Positions 1 through 8,124 are shown, numbered from the stretch's first letter. The stretch: DNA of 19,821 nucleotides from W425 sp964503235 (GCA_964503235.1 CAZCZJ010000040.1:1-19821), one strand, 5' to 3'. A program made the numbers and translations. Notes: generated by a model from the sequence alone, not told the origin.

Positions 1-1
1 G

Positions 2-247
2 AAGAAGCAGACGTGGCAGTTCGGCGTGTATGACAACGAGTATATCAAGGAAAACAGCAAGTGGTATTTCAAGAAGCTGCACTGGAACCTGACTTACTGG
101 ACTTCTTTCGAGAGGGGTTTTCTCAAGGTGCCCAAGCTTTCTGACACGCCGTTTCCGCATGCGGACGCACCTGCTACCGCTTACCATCCTTACCCGTCCG
201 GATACCATGTTCCCTATCCCTTTAAACATCCAGTTACCGGTGAATAA
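2..247 (+). CDS. SnoaL-like (NTF2 fold) protein, C-terminal part
   Basis: The reading frame is open from the first bases of the window and ends in TAA at 245-247, so this is the last 81 codons of a gene starting upstream. A GTG at 26 is in frame but sits mid-domain, so I do not take it as the start. The sequence matches the C-terminal part of the next gene almost motif for motif: a KW-F---LHWN segment, a proline-rich P-ADAPAT-YHPYP stretch and the ending KHPVTGE. The two are therefore tandem paralogues. SnoaL-like proteins adopt a cone-shaped alpha+beta fold and include cyclases, isomerases, hydratases and non-catalytic binding proteins, so the substrate cannot be named. It probably forms an operon with the following gene, 17 bases on. 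Confidence 0.75.
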   Translation, partial: KKQTWQFGVYDNEYIKENSKWYFKKLHWNLTYWTSFERGFLKVPKLSDTPFPHADAPATAYHPYPSGYHVPYPFKHPVTGE

Positions 248-264
248 TAATAAAGGTGGTGTCT

Positions 265-876
265 ATGAATCTGGAAGAATTGGAAAAACAGGTACAGCTC
301 CAGGAGGACATTCAGGAGATTGAGCACCTGCAAAGGACATACGGTTACTATTTCGACAACAACATGTGGGCGGAGATAGTCGACCTGTTCTCGGATAACG
401 CCGAATCTGTGGAGATAGTCGACCATGGCGTTTTCTACGGCAAGAAGGGAGTCAGGCGGGTCTACTGGGACATGTTCTCAGGGGGCGGTCAACCTCGGCA
501 ATCTCCCCCCTGGATGCAATTTATCGTCATGCAAATCGGCGGCGTGGTGGATGTCTCTCTGGACGGCTTATCCGCCAAAGGCCGCTGGCAGACCTGGCTC
601 TGCGAAGCCAAACCCTACGGCGCCTATAACCGGCAGGAGTGGCTGCACGGGTATTACGAGAACAAGTACGTTAAAGAGGACGGCAAATGGAGATTTTCAT
701 TGCTGCACTGGAATAACACGTTCTGCACACCCTTTGAAGAGGGCTGGCTGAAGATGCCCCTCATGGGCTGGATGCCTCTTCCCGACGCCGAAGCGCCGCC
801 GACGGCTTTCCATCCTTATCCTTACTTTATCTACAATGTCCCGTATCACTACAAACACCCCATCACCGGCGAATAA
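265..876 (+). CDS. SnoaL-like (NTF2 fold) domain protein
   Basis: 203 codons. The ATG at 265 is chosen over an in-frame GTG at 256 because AAGGTGG at 253-259 gives a ribosome binding site five bases upstream. The N-terminal third carries the SnoaL-type signature: EI-HL-RTY-YYFDNNMW (about residues 18-35), then a DLFS-NA-SVE strand and a YGKKGVR-VYWDMF helix. This is typical of the SnoaL_4-like subgroup, whose members run about 130-200 residues. The tail (HPYPYFIYNVPY, ending KHPITGE) is an extension shared with the partial gene upstream. There is no signal peptide, so it is probably cytosolic. Family function is broad (small-molecule isomerase, dehydratase or polyketide cyclase-like). The chemistry here is unknown. 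Confidence 0.8.
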   Translation: MNLEELEKQVQLQEDIQEIEHLQRTYGYYFDNNMWAEIVDLFSDNAESVEIVDHGVFYGKKGVRRVYWDMFSGGGQPRQSPPWMQFIVMQIGGVVDVSLDGLSAKGRWQTWLCEAKPYGAYNRQEWLHGYYENKYVKEDGKWRFSLLHWNNTFCTPFEEGWLKMPLMGWMPLPDAEAPPTAFHPYPYFIYNVPYHYKHPITGE

Positions 877-939
877 ATACCAGGAGATGAATCCATTACC
901 CGCAAAACAGACAACACCGATGTTAACAAAGACCTGACG

Positions 940-2373
940 ATGGAGAAAAAGAGGGGCTGGTTCTCCGCTCAGGCCAGACCCAGAATTCTGCTTTTCTATA
1001 TCGCTATTCTGGCCAAGTTAATCGCCTCGGCGCTGGGCGCTATCGGCTTCGTTTATCAAAACGGCATCCTGATGATATCCGGCACGGTTGTCTGGCTGGT
1101 CTTCTTCGCCATTCTGTTTATGATAGCGGTCCCGGCTGTGGACCAGCGTCTGCGGAAGTACCTGCACTGTCTTAAGAACACCGCAAAAACAATTGTTATT
1201 TCTCTCGTCGTCCTCGGGGTGGCATTAGTTGTATTTATCGTGTTTATCGGCCTCGAGTCATTCTTTAGCGATAAACCGGATGATAGGCTATCACAATTAC
1301 TCGTCTCTCTGGAAAATGTGTACGGCTATAATGACGCCACTGCCCTCTCACACCAGGCTGCGCAAAACCTAATCGACGGTAAAAATCCTTATGCGGAAGC
1401 AAATACCATCATCGCTATGATTGACTATAACGGTGAGATTGATAAAATCACGCCTTTACGCGAAGGTAGATTTGCCGATGTATTTCCCTATCTGACTACT
1501 GACCAGCTGGGACAGTTCTGGGAGGATGTTCGACAGACTCCCGAGCAAATCCCCGTAGAAATCGAATCTAAATTCAATTACCCGGCCGGAGGCTTTTTAT
1601 TACCCGCTCCCTTTGTGCTGGTAGGAATCAGCGATTTTAGATTTATCTATATAATTCTGCTGCTTCCCGCTCTGGCATACGTCATATACAAGGTCCGCTC
1701 CGATTTACGCATACACCTGATATTCGCCCTCGTCGCCAGTCTCGAACTCTGGAATTCCCTGGCGGCTGGCGAAACCGGATTTCTTTACTTTCCGTTTCTG
1801 TTACTGGGATGGATTCTCCCCAAGAGAAACCTCTGGGTGTCCGCTCTGTTCATGGCCATCGCCATAACCATTAAGCAGCTAGCCTGGTTCGTGCTGCCTT
1901 TTTATCTCATATTAATCTTCAGGACAATAGGATTAAAACAAATGGCGGTGTCATTATCTATCATCATCGGGGTTTTTCTTGCCGCTAACCTGGCTTTCAT
2001 CGCCATGGACCCGGACCTCTGGTTTAATTCGGTAGTCGCTCCCGTGACAGATAACATGTTCCCATTGGGAGTCGGCATTATTTCCATCGTTACCGGTGGT
2101 TTCATTGACATTCAGTCGCCACTGCCATTTGCTATCATGGAGTTAGCTATTGCCGCCCTGGCGGTAATCTGGTACTTCTTTAAATGCAATCGTTATCCCC
2201 AGACCGGTCTGATACTGGCCGTGTTACCGCTGTTCTTTGCCTGGCGCAGCCTCTGGGGATATTTCTTCTACATAGATATCATTGTGCTGACGGCTATCAT
2301 GCTCAACGAATACGGAATGGAATCGAATGAAGAAAGCGGTAAAGTCCTGGCGGTGTCTTCCGGCAAGCTGTAG
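940..2373 (+). CDS. multi-pass membrane protein, GT-C glycosyltransferase-like
   Basis: 477 codons from ATG 940. About ten to twelve hydrophobic segments are visible. Two or three lie near residues 18-65 and 83-105, then comes a soluble stretch of about 110 residues, then a run of helices from about 210 to the end. The loop reads DATALSHQAAQNLIDGKNPY (residues 132-151). An acidic residue followed by a DG-NPY motif after the first helices is typical of GT-C/GT87-like polyprenyl-phosphate-sugar dependent transferases. Later KRNLW, IKQLAWFVLPF and FAWRSLWGYFF segments also fit. It ends six bases from the convergent DPM1-GtrA gene, which could supply its donor. The start is uncertain: ATG 940 has no good ribosome binding site, while the frame is open back to 877 and a CAGGAG at 881-886 would suit a rare ATT at 895. 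Confidence 0.6.
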   Translation: MEKKRGWFSAQARPRILLFYIAILAKLIASALGAIGFVYQNGILMISGTVVWLVFFAILFMIAVPAVDQRLRKYLHCLKNTAKTIVISLVVLGVALVVFIVFIGLESFFSDKPDDRLSQLLVSLENVYGYNDATALSHQAAQNLIDGKNPYAEANTIIAMIDYNGEIDKITPLREGRFADVFPYLTTDQLGQFWEDVRQTPEQIPVEIESKFNYPAGGFLLPAPFVLVGISDFRFIYIILLLPALAYVIYKVRSDLRIHLIFALVASLELWNSLAAGETGFLYFPFLLLGWILPKRNLWVSALFMAIAITIKQLAWFVLPFYLILIFRTIGLKQMAVSLSIIIGVFLAANLAFIAMDPDLWFNSVVAPVTDNMFPLGVGIISIVTGGFIDIQSPLPFAIMELAIAALAVIWYFFKCNRYPQTGLILAVLPLFFAWRSLWGYFFYIDIIVLTAIMLNEYGMESNEESGKVLAVSSGKL

Positions 2374-2379
2374 GTCTTC

Positions 2380-3456
2380 CTATCTCCAGGTCCACCGGGT
2401 ATTTAGCAGGTAATTCCAAAGCGTAACGATAATAATCGCTATGATGTTGGATACCAAGTAGTAGATACCGAAGACATGAGTAAAGAGCGAGAGCAGCCCC
2501 AGATTGATGCCCAGCCCCGCCAGGCTGATCAGGTTAAACTTGAGCAGGCGCCGGAAGAACGGTTTTGTGCCCGGCTCGCTGCGTCCCCGGAAGGTAAAGA
2601 AGTTATTGAGCAGGAAATTGGTGATTATCGAGGTCTCCACGGCGATGGCGGCAGAAAGTATTAAAGTCAGCCCACCGTACTCTTTCAGCAGCCAGAGTAA
2701 GCCCTCATTTACCCCTACCCCGCTCAATCCCACCAGGCAGAATTTAATAAAACGCCACAGCTCGCCTTTTCGACGCATCAGACTGTAGATATGTCGGAGG
2801 TATTCTAACTGCTGTTTTGTATTAAGTTTACTTTCACCTTCATCGCGGGTAACAAAGGTAAAGGGGACTTCAACCACGTTCTGGAATTTTCCTTCCATCA
2901 GGATTTCCAGCAGTATCTTGTAGCCACGCGGTTGAAGTCTGGCATTTTCGACAACCTTACGGTCGAACATGAAAAAGCCGGACATGGGGTCTTTAACGGG
3001 ACGAGTCGGTGGTAAAAAAATATGGGCAATAGCGGTAGAAACGGCCGATACCAGCTTTCTGAAAAGTCCCCACTCCTGACAGCTTCCGCCCTTCACGTAC
3101 CGACTGGCAACCACAATATCGGCGCCGCCTTCCGCGGCTTTAACCAGAGAAGGTATAACCTCGGGCGGGTGCTGGAGGTCGGCGTCCATTACCAGAACCT
3201 TCTGCCCGGTGGTATTCAGAATACCGTGCACGACTGCCGAAGCCAGTCCTCTTTCGTTCTTACGTACGGCTACCTTCACCGGATAGCTTTCCGAAAGCTT
3301 CTCGATAGTATCGGCAGTTCCATCTTTGCTATCATCATCAACGAAAAGGATTTCGTAATCATAAGCAGACAGGGCATTGTGGATACGCTCAACGAGGGGA
3401 ACAATGTTTTCCCCTTCGTTATATGTTGGTATTACAATCGAAAGCGCTTTACTCAT
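2380..3456 (-). CDS. polyprenyl-phosphate glycosyltransferase (DPM1/GT2) fused to GtrA
   Basis: 358 codons with two domains. Residues 1-225 are a GT-A glycosyltransferase of the dolichyl-phosphate mannose synthase type: SIVIPTYNEGENI near the start, the acidic patch FVDDDSKDGT (38-47), the metal-binding DADLQHPPE (91-99) and the KDPMSGFFMFDR block (155-166). Residues 234-356 are a GtrA domain with four hydrophobic helices (starting WRFIKFCLVGLSGVGVN), linked to flipping or handling of polyprenyl-phosphate sugars. Known family role: transfer of a sugar from GDP- or UDP-sugar to a polyprenyl phosphate at the inner membrane face. The single-chain DPM1-GtrA arrangement is common in bacteria. The convergent GT-C-like gene is a plausible user of the product (inference). 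The ribosome binding site ahead of ATG 3456 is weak. Confidence 0.9.
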   Translation of the reverse strand: MSKALSIVIPTYNEGENIVPLVERIHNALSAYDYEILFVDDDSKDGTADTIEKLSESYPVKVAVRKNERGLASAVVHGILNTTGQKVLVMDADLQHPPEVIPSLVKAAEGGADIVVASRYVKGGSCQEWGLFRKLVSAVSTAIAHIFLPPTRPVKDPMSGFFMFDRKVVENARLQPRGYKILLEILMEGKFQNVVEVPFTFVTRDEGESKLNTKQQLEYLRHIYSLMRRKGELWRFIKFCLVGLSGVGVNEGLLWLLKEYGGLTLILSAAIAVETSIITNFLLNNFFTFRGRSEPGTKPFFRRLLKFNLISLAGLGINLGLLSLFTHVFGIYYLVSNIIAIIIVTLWNYLLNTRWTWR

Positions 3457-3480
3457 AAGATAAAAGGTGTTAAAAAATGA

Positions 3481-3508
3481 CTATTATCGTCTATGGTCTT
3501 GGTATCAA
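3481..3508 (-). promoter_or_regulatory. weak candidate promoter for the DPM1-GtrA gene
   Basis: On the minus strand TTGATA (complement of 3503-3508) is followed after 16 bases by TAATAG (complement of 3481-3486), about 25 bases upstream of the start codon. The -35 matches well and the -10 is poor, so this is tentative. Confidence 0.25.
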
Positions 3509-3611
3509 TTATGCATAGGCATTCTACCATATAATAACAAATCATTCACGCGGTAGTAGAAAATACAGCTATCTCCGGCACCAAAACCGGTATAAGTTTG
3601 TGAAAAAGGTA

Positions 3612-3662
3612 TTTTGAAAGACTTTTAACACAATTTTAACCTTTTTTTAACCTACCTTTATC
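3612..3662 (+). promoter_or_regulatory. tandem 11-bp-period direct repeats, PhoB/PhoP-box-like operator
   Basis: TTTTAAC occurs exactly three times in register, at 3623-3629, 3634-3640 and 3645-3651, a strict 11-bp period. Flanking sequence in the same register gives weaker fourth and fifth units (TTTTGAA at 3612, CTTTATC at 3656). Tandem TTAACA-like units at 11-bp spacing are the known recognition pattern of PhoB/PhoP-type winged-helix response regulators. The array lies about 80-130 bases upstream of the small gene at 3740. A TTGACC (3676-3681) and TATTAT (about 3697-3702) further down could form its core promoter. Identifying the regulator as PhoB/PhoP is inference. Confidence 0.5.
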
Positions 3663-3739
3663 CATAATCTAGCCTTTGACCTCTACAATAATAATGTATT
3701 ATCAGTTAAAGAGGCGGAAATGAATCGGAGTTGCCCTGC

Positions 3740-4114
3740 ATGAAAAACTGTAACAACAGAATAAAAGATAATAAAAACAATGGAAAACAAGTTGGCTCAG
3801 AAGATTTTACCGGGGATATTAATCTGCTAATTGAATCAGCCGAAAATCATGTCCAGGTAGACCAGCTTTGCCTGTACCTAAAAACAATCGACAACCTGAA
3901 AATAGCATCATATAACTGGTCCGAGTCAAAAGGTCTGACAATCAGCGTCTCGTTGAAGGATGCCGTTCCTTTAGGCGATAGTCTACGTCAAATGCCCCTG
4001 GTGGAGCAGGTGTATAAAAAGAAGAGGAAATATATCACCGTGGTGCTAAAAACACCCATATCGGAAACTATGCCTCCGGTTATAACAGCCTCCGAGGGAG
4101 TAGTAGCCGCATAA
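3740..4114 (+). CDS. small protein with a putative beta-alpha-beta (ferredoxin-like) domain
   Basis: 124 codons from ATG 3740. GGAG at 3727-3730 lies nine bases upstream. An in-frame TTG at 3731 sits too close to that site. The N-terminus is short, polar and Asn/Lys-rich. Residues about 25-110 look like one compact domain: a strand, a helix VDQLCLYLKTIDNL, a strand LKIASYNWSESKGLTISVSL, the helix SLRQMPLVEQVYKK and a final strand ITVVLKT. This pattern resembles small ferredoxin-like regulatory domains in which a central loop is followed by a MP-VE-V helix. I do not recognise the family by name. There is no signal peptide or membrane segment. The gene is monocistronic, with a tandem-repeat operator upstream and an intrinsic terminator downstream, so its expression is probably tightly controlled. 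Confidence 0.65.
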   Translation: MKNCNNRIKDNKNNGKQVGSEDFTGDINLLIESAENHVQVDQLCLYLKTIDNLKIASYNWSESKGLTISVSLKDAVPLGDSLRQMPLVEQVYKKKRKYITVVLKTPISETMPPVITASEGVVAA

Positions 4115-4146
4115 TACCGGGTTATCAGTATCCTCATAACCCTGTG

Positions 4147-4175
4147 AGGGGGAGCTATACAGCTCCCCCTTTTTT
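4147..4175 (+). terminator. intrinsic (Rho-independent) terminator
   Basis: A perfect ten-pair stem, AGGGGGAGCT (4147-4156) with AGCTCCCCCT (4161-4170), encloses an ATAC loop and runs into TTTTTT (4170-4175). It lies 33 bases after the stop of the small gene. There is no T-run on the opposite side, so it acts on plus-strand transcripts only. Confidence 0.92.
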
Positions 4176-4233
4176 AGCTTATTATTATGTCATTATGAAA
4201 GCCCCGAATGAACTGTTAAGGGTTTGTGCGTTA

Positions 4234-6432
4234 CTACTTTTCCTTAGGTCGTTCGCCAAGGCTAACATTAGGAATCCATGCGAGCCATTTCGGCAGATAC
4301 CAGTTGCGGTGTCCTAAAAGTTTCATCGTTGCCGGGACGAGGACACAGCGAACCAGGGTAGCGTCCAGTAAAATAGCTACGGCCAGACCGAAGCCCATTT
4401 GCTGCATCATTACCAGGTCGCCGAGAGCAAAGCCACCGAAAACCATCACCATTATTAACGCAGCCCCCGTTATCAACCGTCCGGTGGAACGCAAACCGAA
4501 GGAAACCGATTCGGTATTATCATGAGTCTGCTGGTACCGCTCTCGCACCCGGCTCAGCAGGAAGACATGATAGTCCATGGAGAGCCCGAAAAGCAGCGCG
4601 AAGAGGAAGAGGGGCAGCCACGTCTCGATAACTTCCACCTGTATGAACCCGAAGAACTCGGCGCCGACACCCTTCTGAAAGACGAGGACGATGAGTCCAT
4701 AAGCCGCTCCTACGGATAGCAGGTTCATGATAATAGCAGTAGTCGATATCACCACCGAGCGGAATGCCAGGAGTAATATTATAAAGCTTAATGCCAGCAC
4801 GTAGGCGATAATAAACGGAGTGTAAGTGTTCGTCGTATCGTTGAAATCAACCATGAAGGCAGTATCACCCGTTACCAGAACGCAGACGGGGCTATCCGCG
4901 AAAGCCTGCGGTATAAGATTACTCCGGAGATTCTCCACCGAGTTCATCGACTGTAGACTCATTGAGTCACCGGAAATATAGGCATCAATAACCGCCAGAT
5001 TTTTATCCGGATAGAGAGTTACGCTGGAACCGGCAAAGGCGGTATCGGCCTCGAGGAGTGTTTGCAGAAGGTTTATTCCGGCCTGGGTTTTATCTGCATT
5101 AATATCACCATCGATGACGATTTGTGTCGGTAAATCCATCATCCCCATCTGAAACTCTTCCTGCAACACATTGTATCCCTGTTTCGCTCTTAAATAATCG
5201 GGGATGCCGCTGATTCCGGACATGCCGGTGTCTCTATCGAAGAAGGGTATAGCAGCGGAACCCAGTATCGCCACGACAACAACCAGGCTGATAATCGGTA
5301 CTCTGGTCACCGTCCGGGCTATCCACGCCCAGAAACCGGTAGGAGACTCATAGGTTTGTACTGCTTTACCGCGCTGGATGAAAGGAATACGGAACCTGTT
5401 CACTCTATCTCCCAGGAGTCCCAGCATTGCCGGGAGAAGCGTCATCGAAGCGGAAATGGCCATCAATACCACCAGTATGGAGCCGATGCCCATGGAGATA
5501 AAGATAGAGAGCGGGAAAAGCACCAGACCGGTCAGCGCCAGCACTACAGTAATACCGCTGAAGAACACCGCCCGACTGGCCGTGGCTCCGGCAACACCGA
5601 TGGCATCCATTTTTTCCCGACCGCGCTGTCGTTCTTCGCGGAAACGCGTCAGAACAAAAAGAGAGTAGTCTATCCCTACCGCCAGTCCCATCATGGTTAT
5701 CATGTTGGAAATCATGAAAGTAAGGTCCATAGCCTGCCCTACCAGGGCCGTAAGACCGAGGGCGACAGCGATGGAAACCATACCGAGTATGATGGGCAGA
5801 ATAGCTGCGGCGATGGCACCGAAGACGATGGCCAGAATCACTATAGCCGCTGAGATACCGATGGTCTCACCTCTTGCCATCGAGCTTTCGCCCAGCTCCA
5901 TCGAATCGGCCATGAAAGAAGCGGTGCCCGTGTAGAATATCTCGAAAGAGCCGGTAGCGTAGCCGTCTCCGATTTCATATACCCGGTCTATTTCCTCATC
6001 AGCATCCATGGGCATCGTCAAGGAGATAAATGTACTGTGACGGTCGGCGGAGACCATCATCGGATTCTCGGTCATATAGTAGGTAGCGCCACCCAGAACG
6101 ACGTCCTCTCCCAACGCTATCAATTCATCATAAAGCCGCTCGACGTGACTCCTGAACTCAGCGTCATCCACCGTCAGCATACTGGAGCGGATGATAATCA
6201 TCGCGTCGAGGGTTTCATACTCGGATATACCCAACCGCTCTTCTATGATGTCGAGGGCTTCGCTCGATTCCGGATTATTCGTCGGCTTTACATCTGTAAC
6301 CAGGGCATCGCCCAGCAGGGTTATGTTTAAAACCAAGGCCAGGGCCAAAACCACGACCCAGATGCCGATGGTTACCCAGGGACGCCTTGCGCACAACCTT
6401 GCCAGCTTTTCGGTCCAGTTTCCCAGATACAT
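4234..6432 (-). CDS. MMPL/RND-family membrane exporter
   Basis: 732 codons, the usual length for a two-repeat MMPL protein. A first membrane helix (about 20-40) is followed by an outside domain (about 41-190), then a five-helix bundle. The pattern repeats in the second half (helix near 385, outside domain, helices from about 550). Both halves carry the family's conserved polar motif in the membrane, GLAVGIDYSLFVLTRFRE (Asp255-Tyr256) and GLSMDYHVFLLSRVRE (Asp620-Tyr621), expected to couple the proton gradient to export. Known relatives move lipids, hopanoids or drugs across the inner membrane. The substrate is not evident here. ATG 6432 has GGGAG eight bases upstream. It is the last gene of a likely operon, 55 bases after the DUF4097 gene. 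Confidence 0.93.
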   Translation of the reverse strand: MYLGNWTEKLARLCARRPWVTIGIWVVVLALALVLNITLLGDALVTDVKPTNNPESSEALDIIEERLGISEYETLDAMIIIRSSMLTVDDAEFRSHVERLYDELIALGEDVVLGGATYYMTENPMMVSADRHSTFISLTMPMDADEEIDRVYEIGDGYATGSFEIFYTGTASFMADSMELGESSMARGETIGISAAIVILAIVFGAIAAAILPIILGMVSIAVALGLTALVGQAMDLTFMISNMITMMGLAVGIDYSLFVLTRFREERQRGREKMDAIGVAGATASRAVFFSGITVVLALTGLVLFPLSIFISMGIGSILVVLMAISASMTLLPAMLGLLGDRVNRFRIPFIQRGKAVQTYESPTGFWAWIARTVTRVPIISLVVVVAILGSAAIPFFDRDTGMSGISGIPDYLRAKQGYNVLQEEFQMGMMDLPTQIVIDGDINADKTQAGINLLQTLLEADTAFAGSSVTLYPDKNLAVIDAYISGDSMSLQSMNSVENLRSNLIPQAFADSPVCVLVTGDTAFMVDFNDTTNTYTPFIIAYVLALSFIILLLAFRSVVISTTAIIMNLLSVGAAYGLIVLVFQKGVGAEFFGFIQVEVIETWLPLFLFALLFGLSMDYHVFLLSRVRERYQQTHDNTESVSFGLRSTGRLITGAALIMVMVFGGFALGDLVMMQQMGFGLAVAILLDATLVRCVLVPATMKLLGHRNWYLPKWLAWIPNVSLGERPKEK

Positions 6433-6487
6433 GTGTTGTTCTCCCTTCGATTATCTTTGGGGGTGCAATATACCAAAAACCGATGTC

Positions 6488-7675
6488 TCAGGCAGCTTCC
6501 TCTTTAGACTCCAAGCTATCGAGAATTTTTTCGGCTTCCTTAACCGTTATCCGCTTCTCACTCAACGCCTCCAGAACAGCCATTTGCGTTTTATAGGAAT
6601 CTGCTGACGGTGGGGGAGGTGGAACCTCTGGTACTTCAGTCTCTCCGGTAGCTCGGCTTGATGCCGGCTTTGTCTCTATTTTTATATCGCCGCGTAATAC
6701 GGATAGGTGGATTTCCGGGACTTTCGCCTTTTTATCGGGAACCGAACCAATGATGCCAACCATTCTCCTACCGTGCCATGGTTCCGGCCCCTGACGGGTG
6801 ACGCGTACCAGCGGCGTTACCGATTTTACATCGCCATGTCGTGTGGCGGCATCAATCCGGGCATTAATATCGGATGGTAGAGAAAGAGAGATATCGCCGG
6901 AATGCGTCTTTATTTTCCAGTCGTCTCCGGGTATGCAGGCATCACTTTCGATATCGCCCCTGATAACATTCAAGTCAAGGTTGGACGCGCGTCCCTCTTT
7001 CATCTTGACATCGCTCCTGGCACACCTGATGACGCAGGTCCCAACATCCATATCTTCTACCTGAAAGTCGCCCCTCGCCATTTTTATATTAATCCCCTGG
7101 TGCTGTCCGGCACCCCCCTTTTGCCCCAAGAATCCTTTCACCATTTTCTCGCTAAACTCGAGACCCCATTGAGTCCAATCTTCTTTTTCCCAGCTCATAT
7201 AGCTACCCGGGAATTTTCGTCTTTTTTTACTCTCACCATCAGGTAGCGGCGGCATCGCCGGTACTTCCTCTTCACTAAAGCGTTTTAGAAGTACATTGGC
7301 ATTACCGGATGCCAGGCTAAAAGCACCGCGACAGTCTTTTAGCTGGACTTCACCCTTAGCGAGTATTAAATTCAGTCGTGCCTGAATATTCTCGGCCTGG
7401 AAATCTACGTTTCTTGCATAAAGGTCTATCAGCCATGGTTTTTGTCTTGGCAGCAGCAGGGTAAGCTGGATATTCTTGCTGGATGTCGGGGTAGAAATCC
7501 ACAGCCAGCGCCCCAGCTGGTCTACGTCTAATTTGGCAGCGTGCTTTTCACCACCATTGCTTTCCAACCTGACCTCATCGGCGTCGGTCCCCCGGACGGT
7601 GATATTAGCGTCGCGCGCTCTGATACCGATAGCATCAAATGATTCATTTGGCCAGGTGTATTCCATCTTGGCCAT
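6488..7675 (-). CDS. DUF4097-type beta-repeat protein with C-terminal helical tail
   Basis: 395 codons. The body is made of repeated short strands with the ...IRARDANITVRG..., ...LILAKGEVQLKD..., ...MARGDFQVEDMDVG..., ...VIRGDIESD... and ...THSGDISLSLP... pattern, the right-handed beta-repeat of DUF4097 (putative adhesin) proteins. A Pro-rich linker precedes a helical tail (about 361-390, QMAVLEALSEKRITVKEAEKILDSL) resembling the SHOCT-like helix of YvlB- and LiaX-type proteins. In Firmicutes, LiaX with this architecture senses cell-envelope attack (known). A similar role here is inference. There is no signal peptide, so its location is unclear. Its ATG overlaps the previous stop as TAATG, with AAGGAGA ahead, so it is translationally coupled to the DUF2089 gene. 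Confidence 0.82.
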   Translation of the reverse strand: MAKMEYTWPNESFDAIGIRARDANITVRGTDADEVRLESNGGEKHAAKLDVDQLGRWLWISTPTSSKNIQLTLLLPRQKPWLIDLYARNVDFQAENIQARLNLILAKGEVQLKDCRGAFSLASGNANVLLKRFSEEEVPAMPPLPDGESKKRRKFPGSYMSWEKEDWTQWGLEFSEKMVKGFLGQKGGAGQHQGINIKMARGDFQVEDMDVGTCVIRCARSDVKMKEGRASNLDLNVIRGDIESDACIPGDDWKIKTHSGDISLSLPSDINARIDAATRHGDVKSVTPLVRVTRQGPEPWHGRRMVGIIGSVPDKKAKVPEIHLSVLRGDIKIETKPASSRATGETEVPEVPPPPPSADSYKTQMAVLEALSEKRITVKEAEKILDSLESKEEAA

Positions 7676-8103
7676 TAATCTCCTTCTGCTGATGCTTTAC
7701 CTAATTTTTCCATTGCTGCCACCGGGGATAATTTCCCGTCGGCTACGTCCCGTAAAATCTGTTTTCGTGATTCCTCGTCAGACATCGACCGAACGGTCGG
7801 GGTACCTCCATTCCTGGGTCGGACATGGTCGGTGTTCTCGCTTGTACGTGTGAGAATTTCGTTGATTTCATCCAGTTTATTACGGATAGTGGGATATGAA
7901 ACCCCCAGAATCCTCTCCACTTCACTGAGATTACCGCGTGCCGACAGGAAGACCTCGATAAAAGTCAGTTCATCATCAGAAAGATTTAGAAACCGCCCCG
8001 GTCGGAATTCACCACGCATTTGAAGGTTACATTGTCTGCATCGACACTCGGTAATTATAAGCTGGTCACCGCATGCAGGACATTTATCGAACATATTCTG
8101 CAT
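7675..8103 (-). CDS. DUF2089 zinc-ribbon/helix-turn-helix regulator
   Basis: 142 codons. The N-terminus is a small Cys cluster (CPAC at 8-11 and CRCRQC with Cys20, 22 and 25), likely a zinc ribbon. Residues 41-84 form a helix-turn-helix: LSDDELTFIEVFLSARGNLSEVERIL followed by the recognition-helix-like GVSYPTIRNKLDEI. This is the DUF2089 layout. The C-terminus (RKQILRDVADGKLSPVAAMEKL) is a SHOCT-like helix of the same kind as the tail of the next protein, which may let the two interact (inference). GGAGGG lies five bases before ATG 8103. It is the first gene of a three-gene operon with the DUF4097 protein and MMPL exporter. Dyads over its own promoter suggest autoregulation. Confidence 0.88.
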   Translation of the reverse strand: MQNMFDKCPACGDQLIITECRCRQCNLQMRGEFRPGRFLNLSDDELTFIEVFLSARGNLSEVERILGVSYPTIRNKLDEINEILTRTSENTDHVRPRNGGTPTVRSMSDEESRKQILRDVADGKLSPVAAMEKLGKASAEGD

Positions 8104-8124
8104 AATTCCCTCCTGTATTTCATT

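Noticed and set aside
425..751. 108-codon open frame inside the SnoaL gene
   Set aside because: It lies wholly within a well-supported gene in another frame, with odd Ser/Thr/Arg-rich composition and no ribosome binding site.
3720..3743. Seven-codon leader peptide (MNRSCPA) before the small gene
   Set aside because: GAGGCGG ends only two bases before its ATG, too close for efficient initiation. No attenuator-like structure was seen.
5356..5853. 165-codon plus-strand open frame opposite the MMPL gene
   Set aside because: It is antisense to conserved membrane helices, His/Gln/Arg-rich, with no recognisable domain. A shadow frame.
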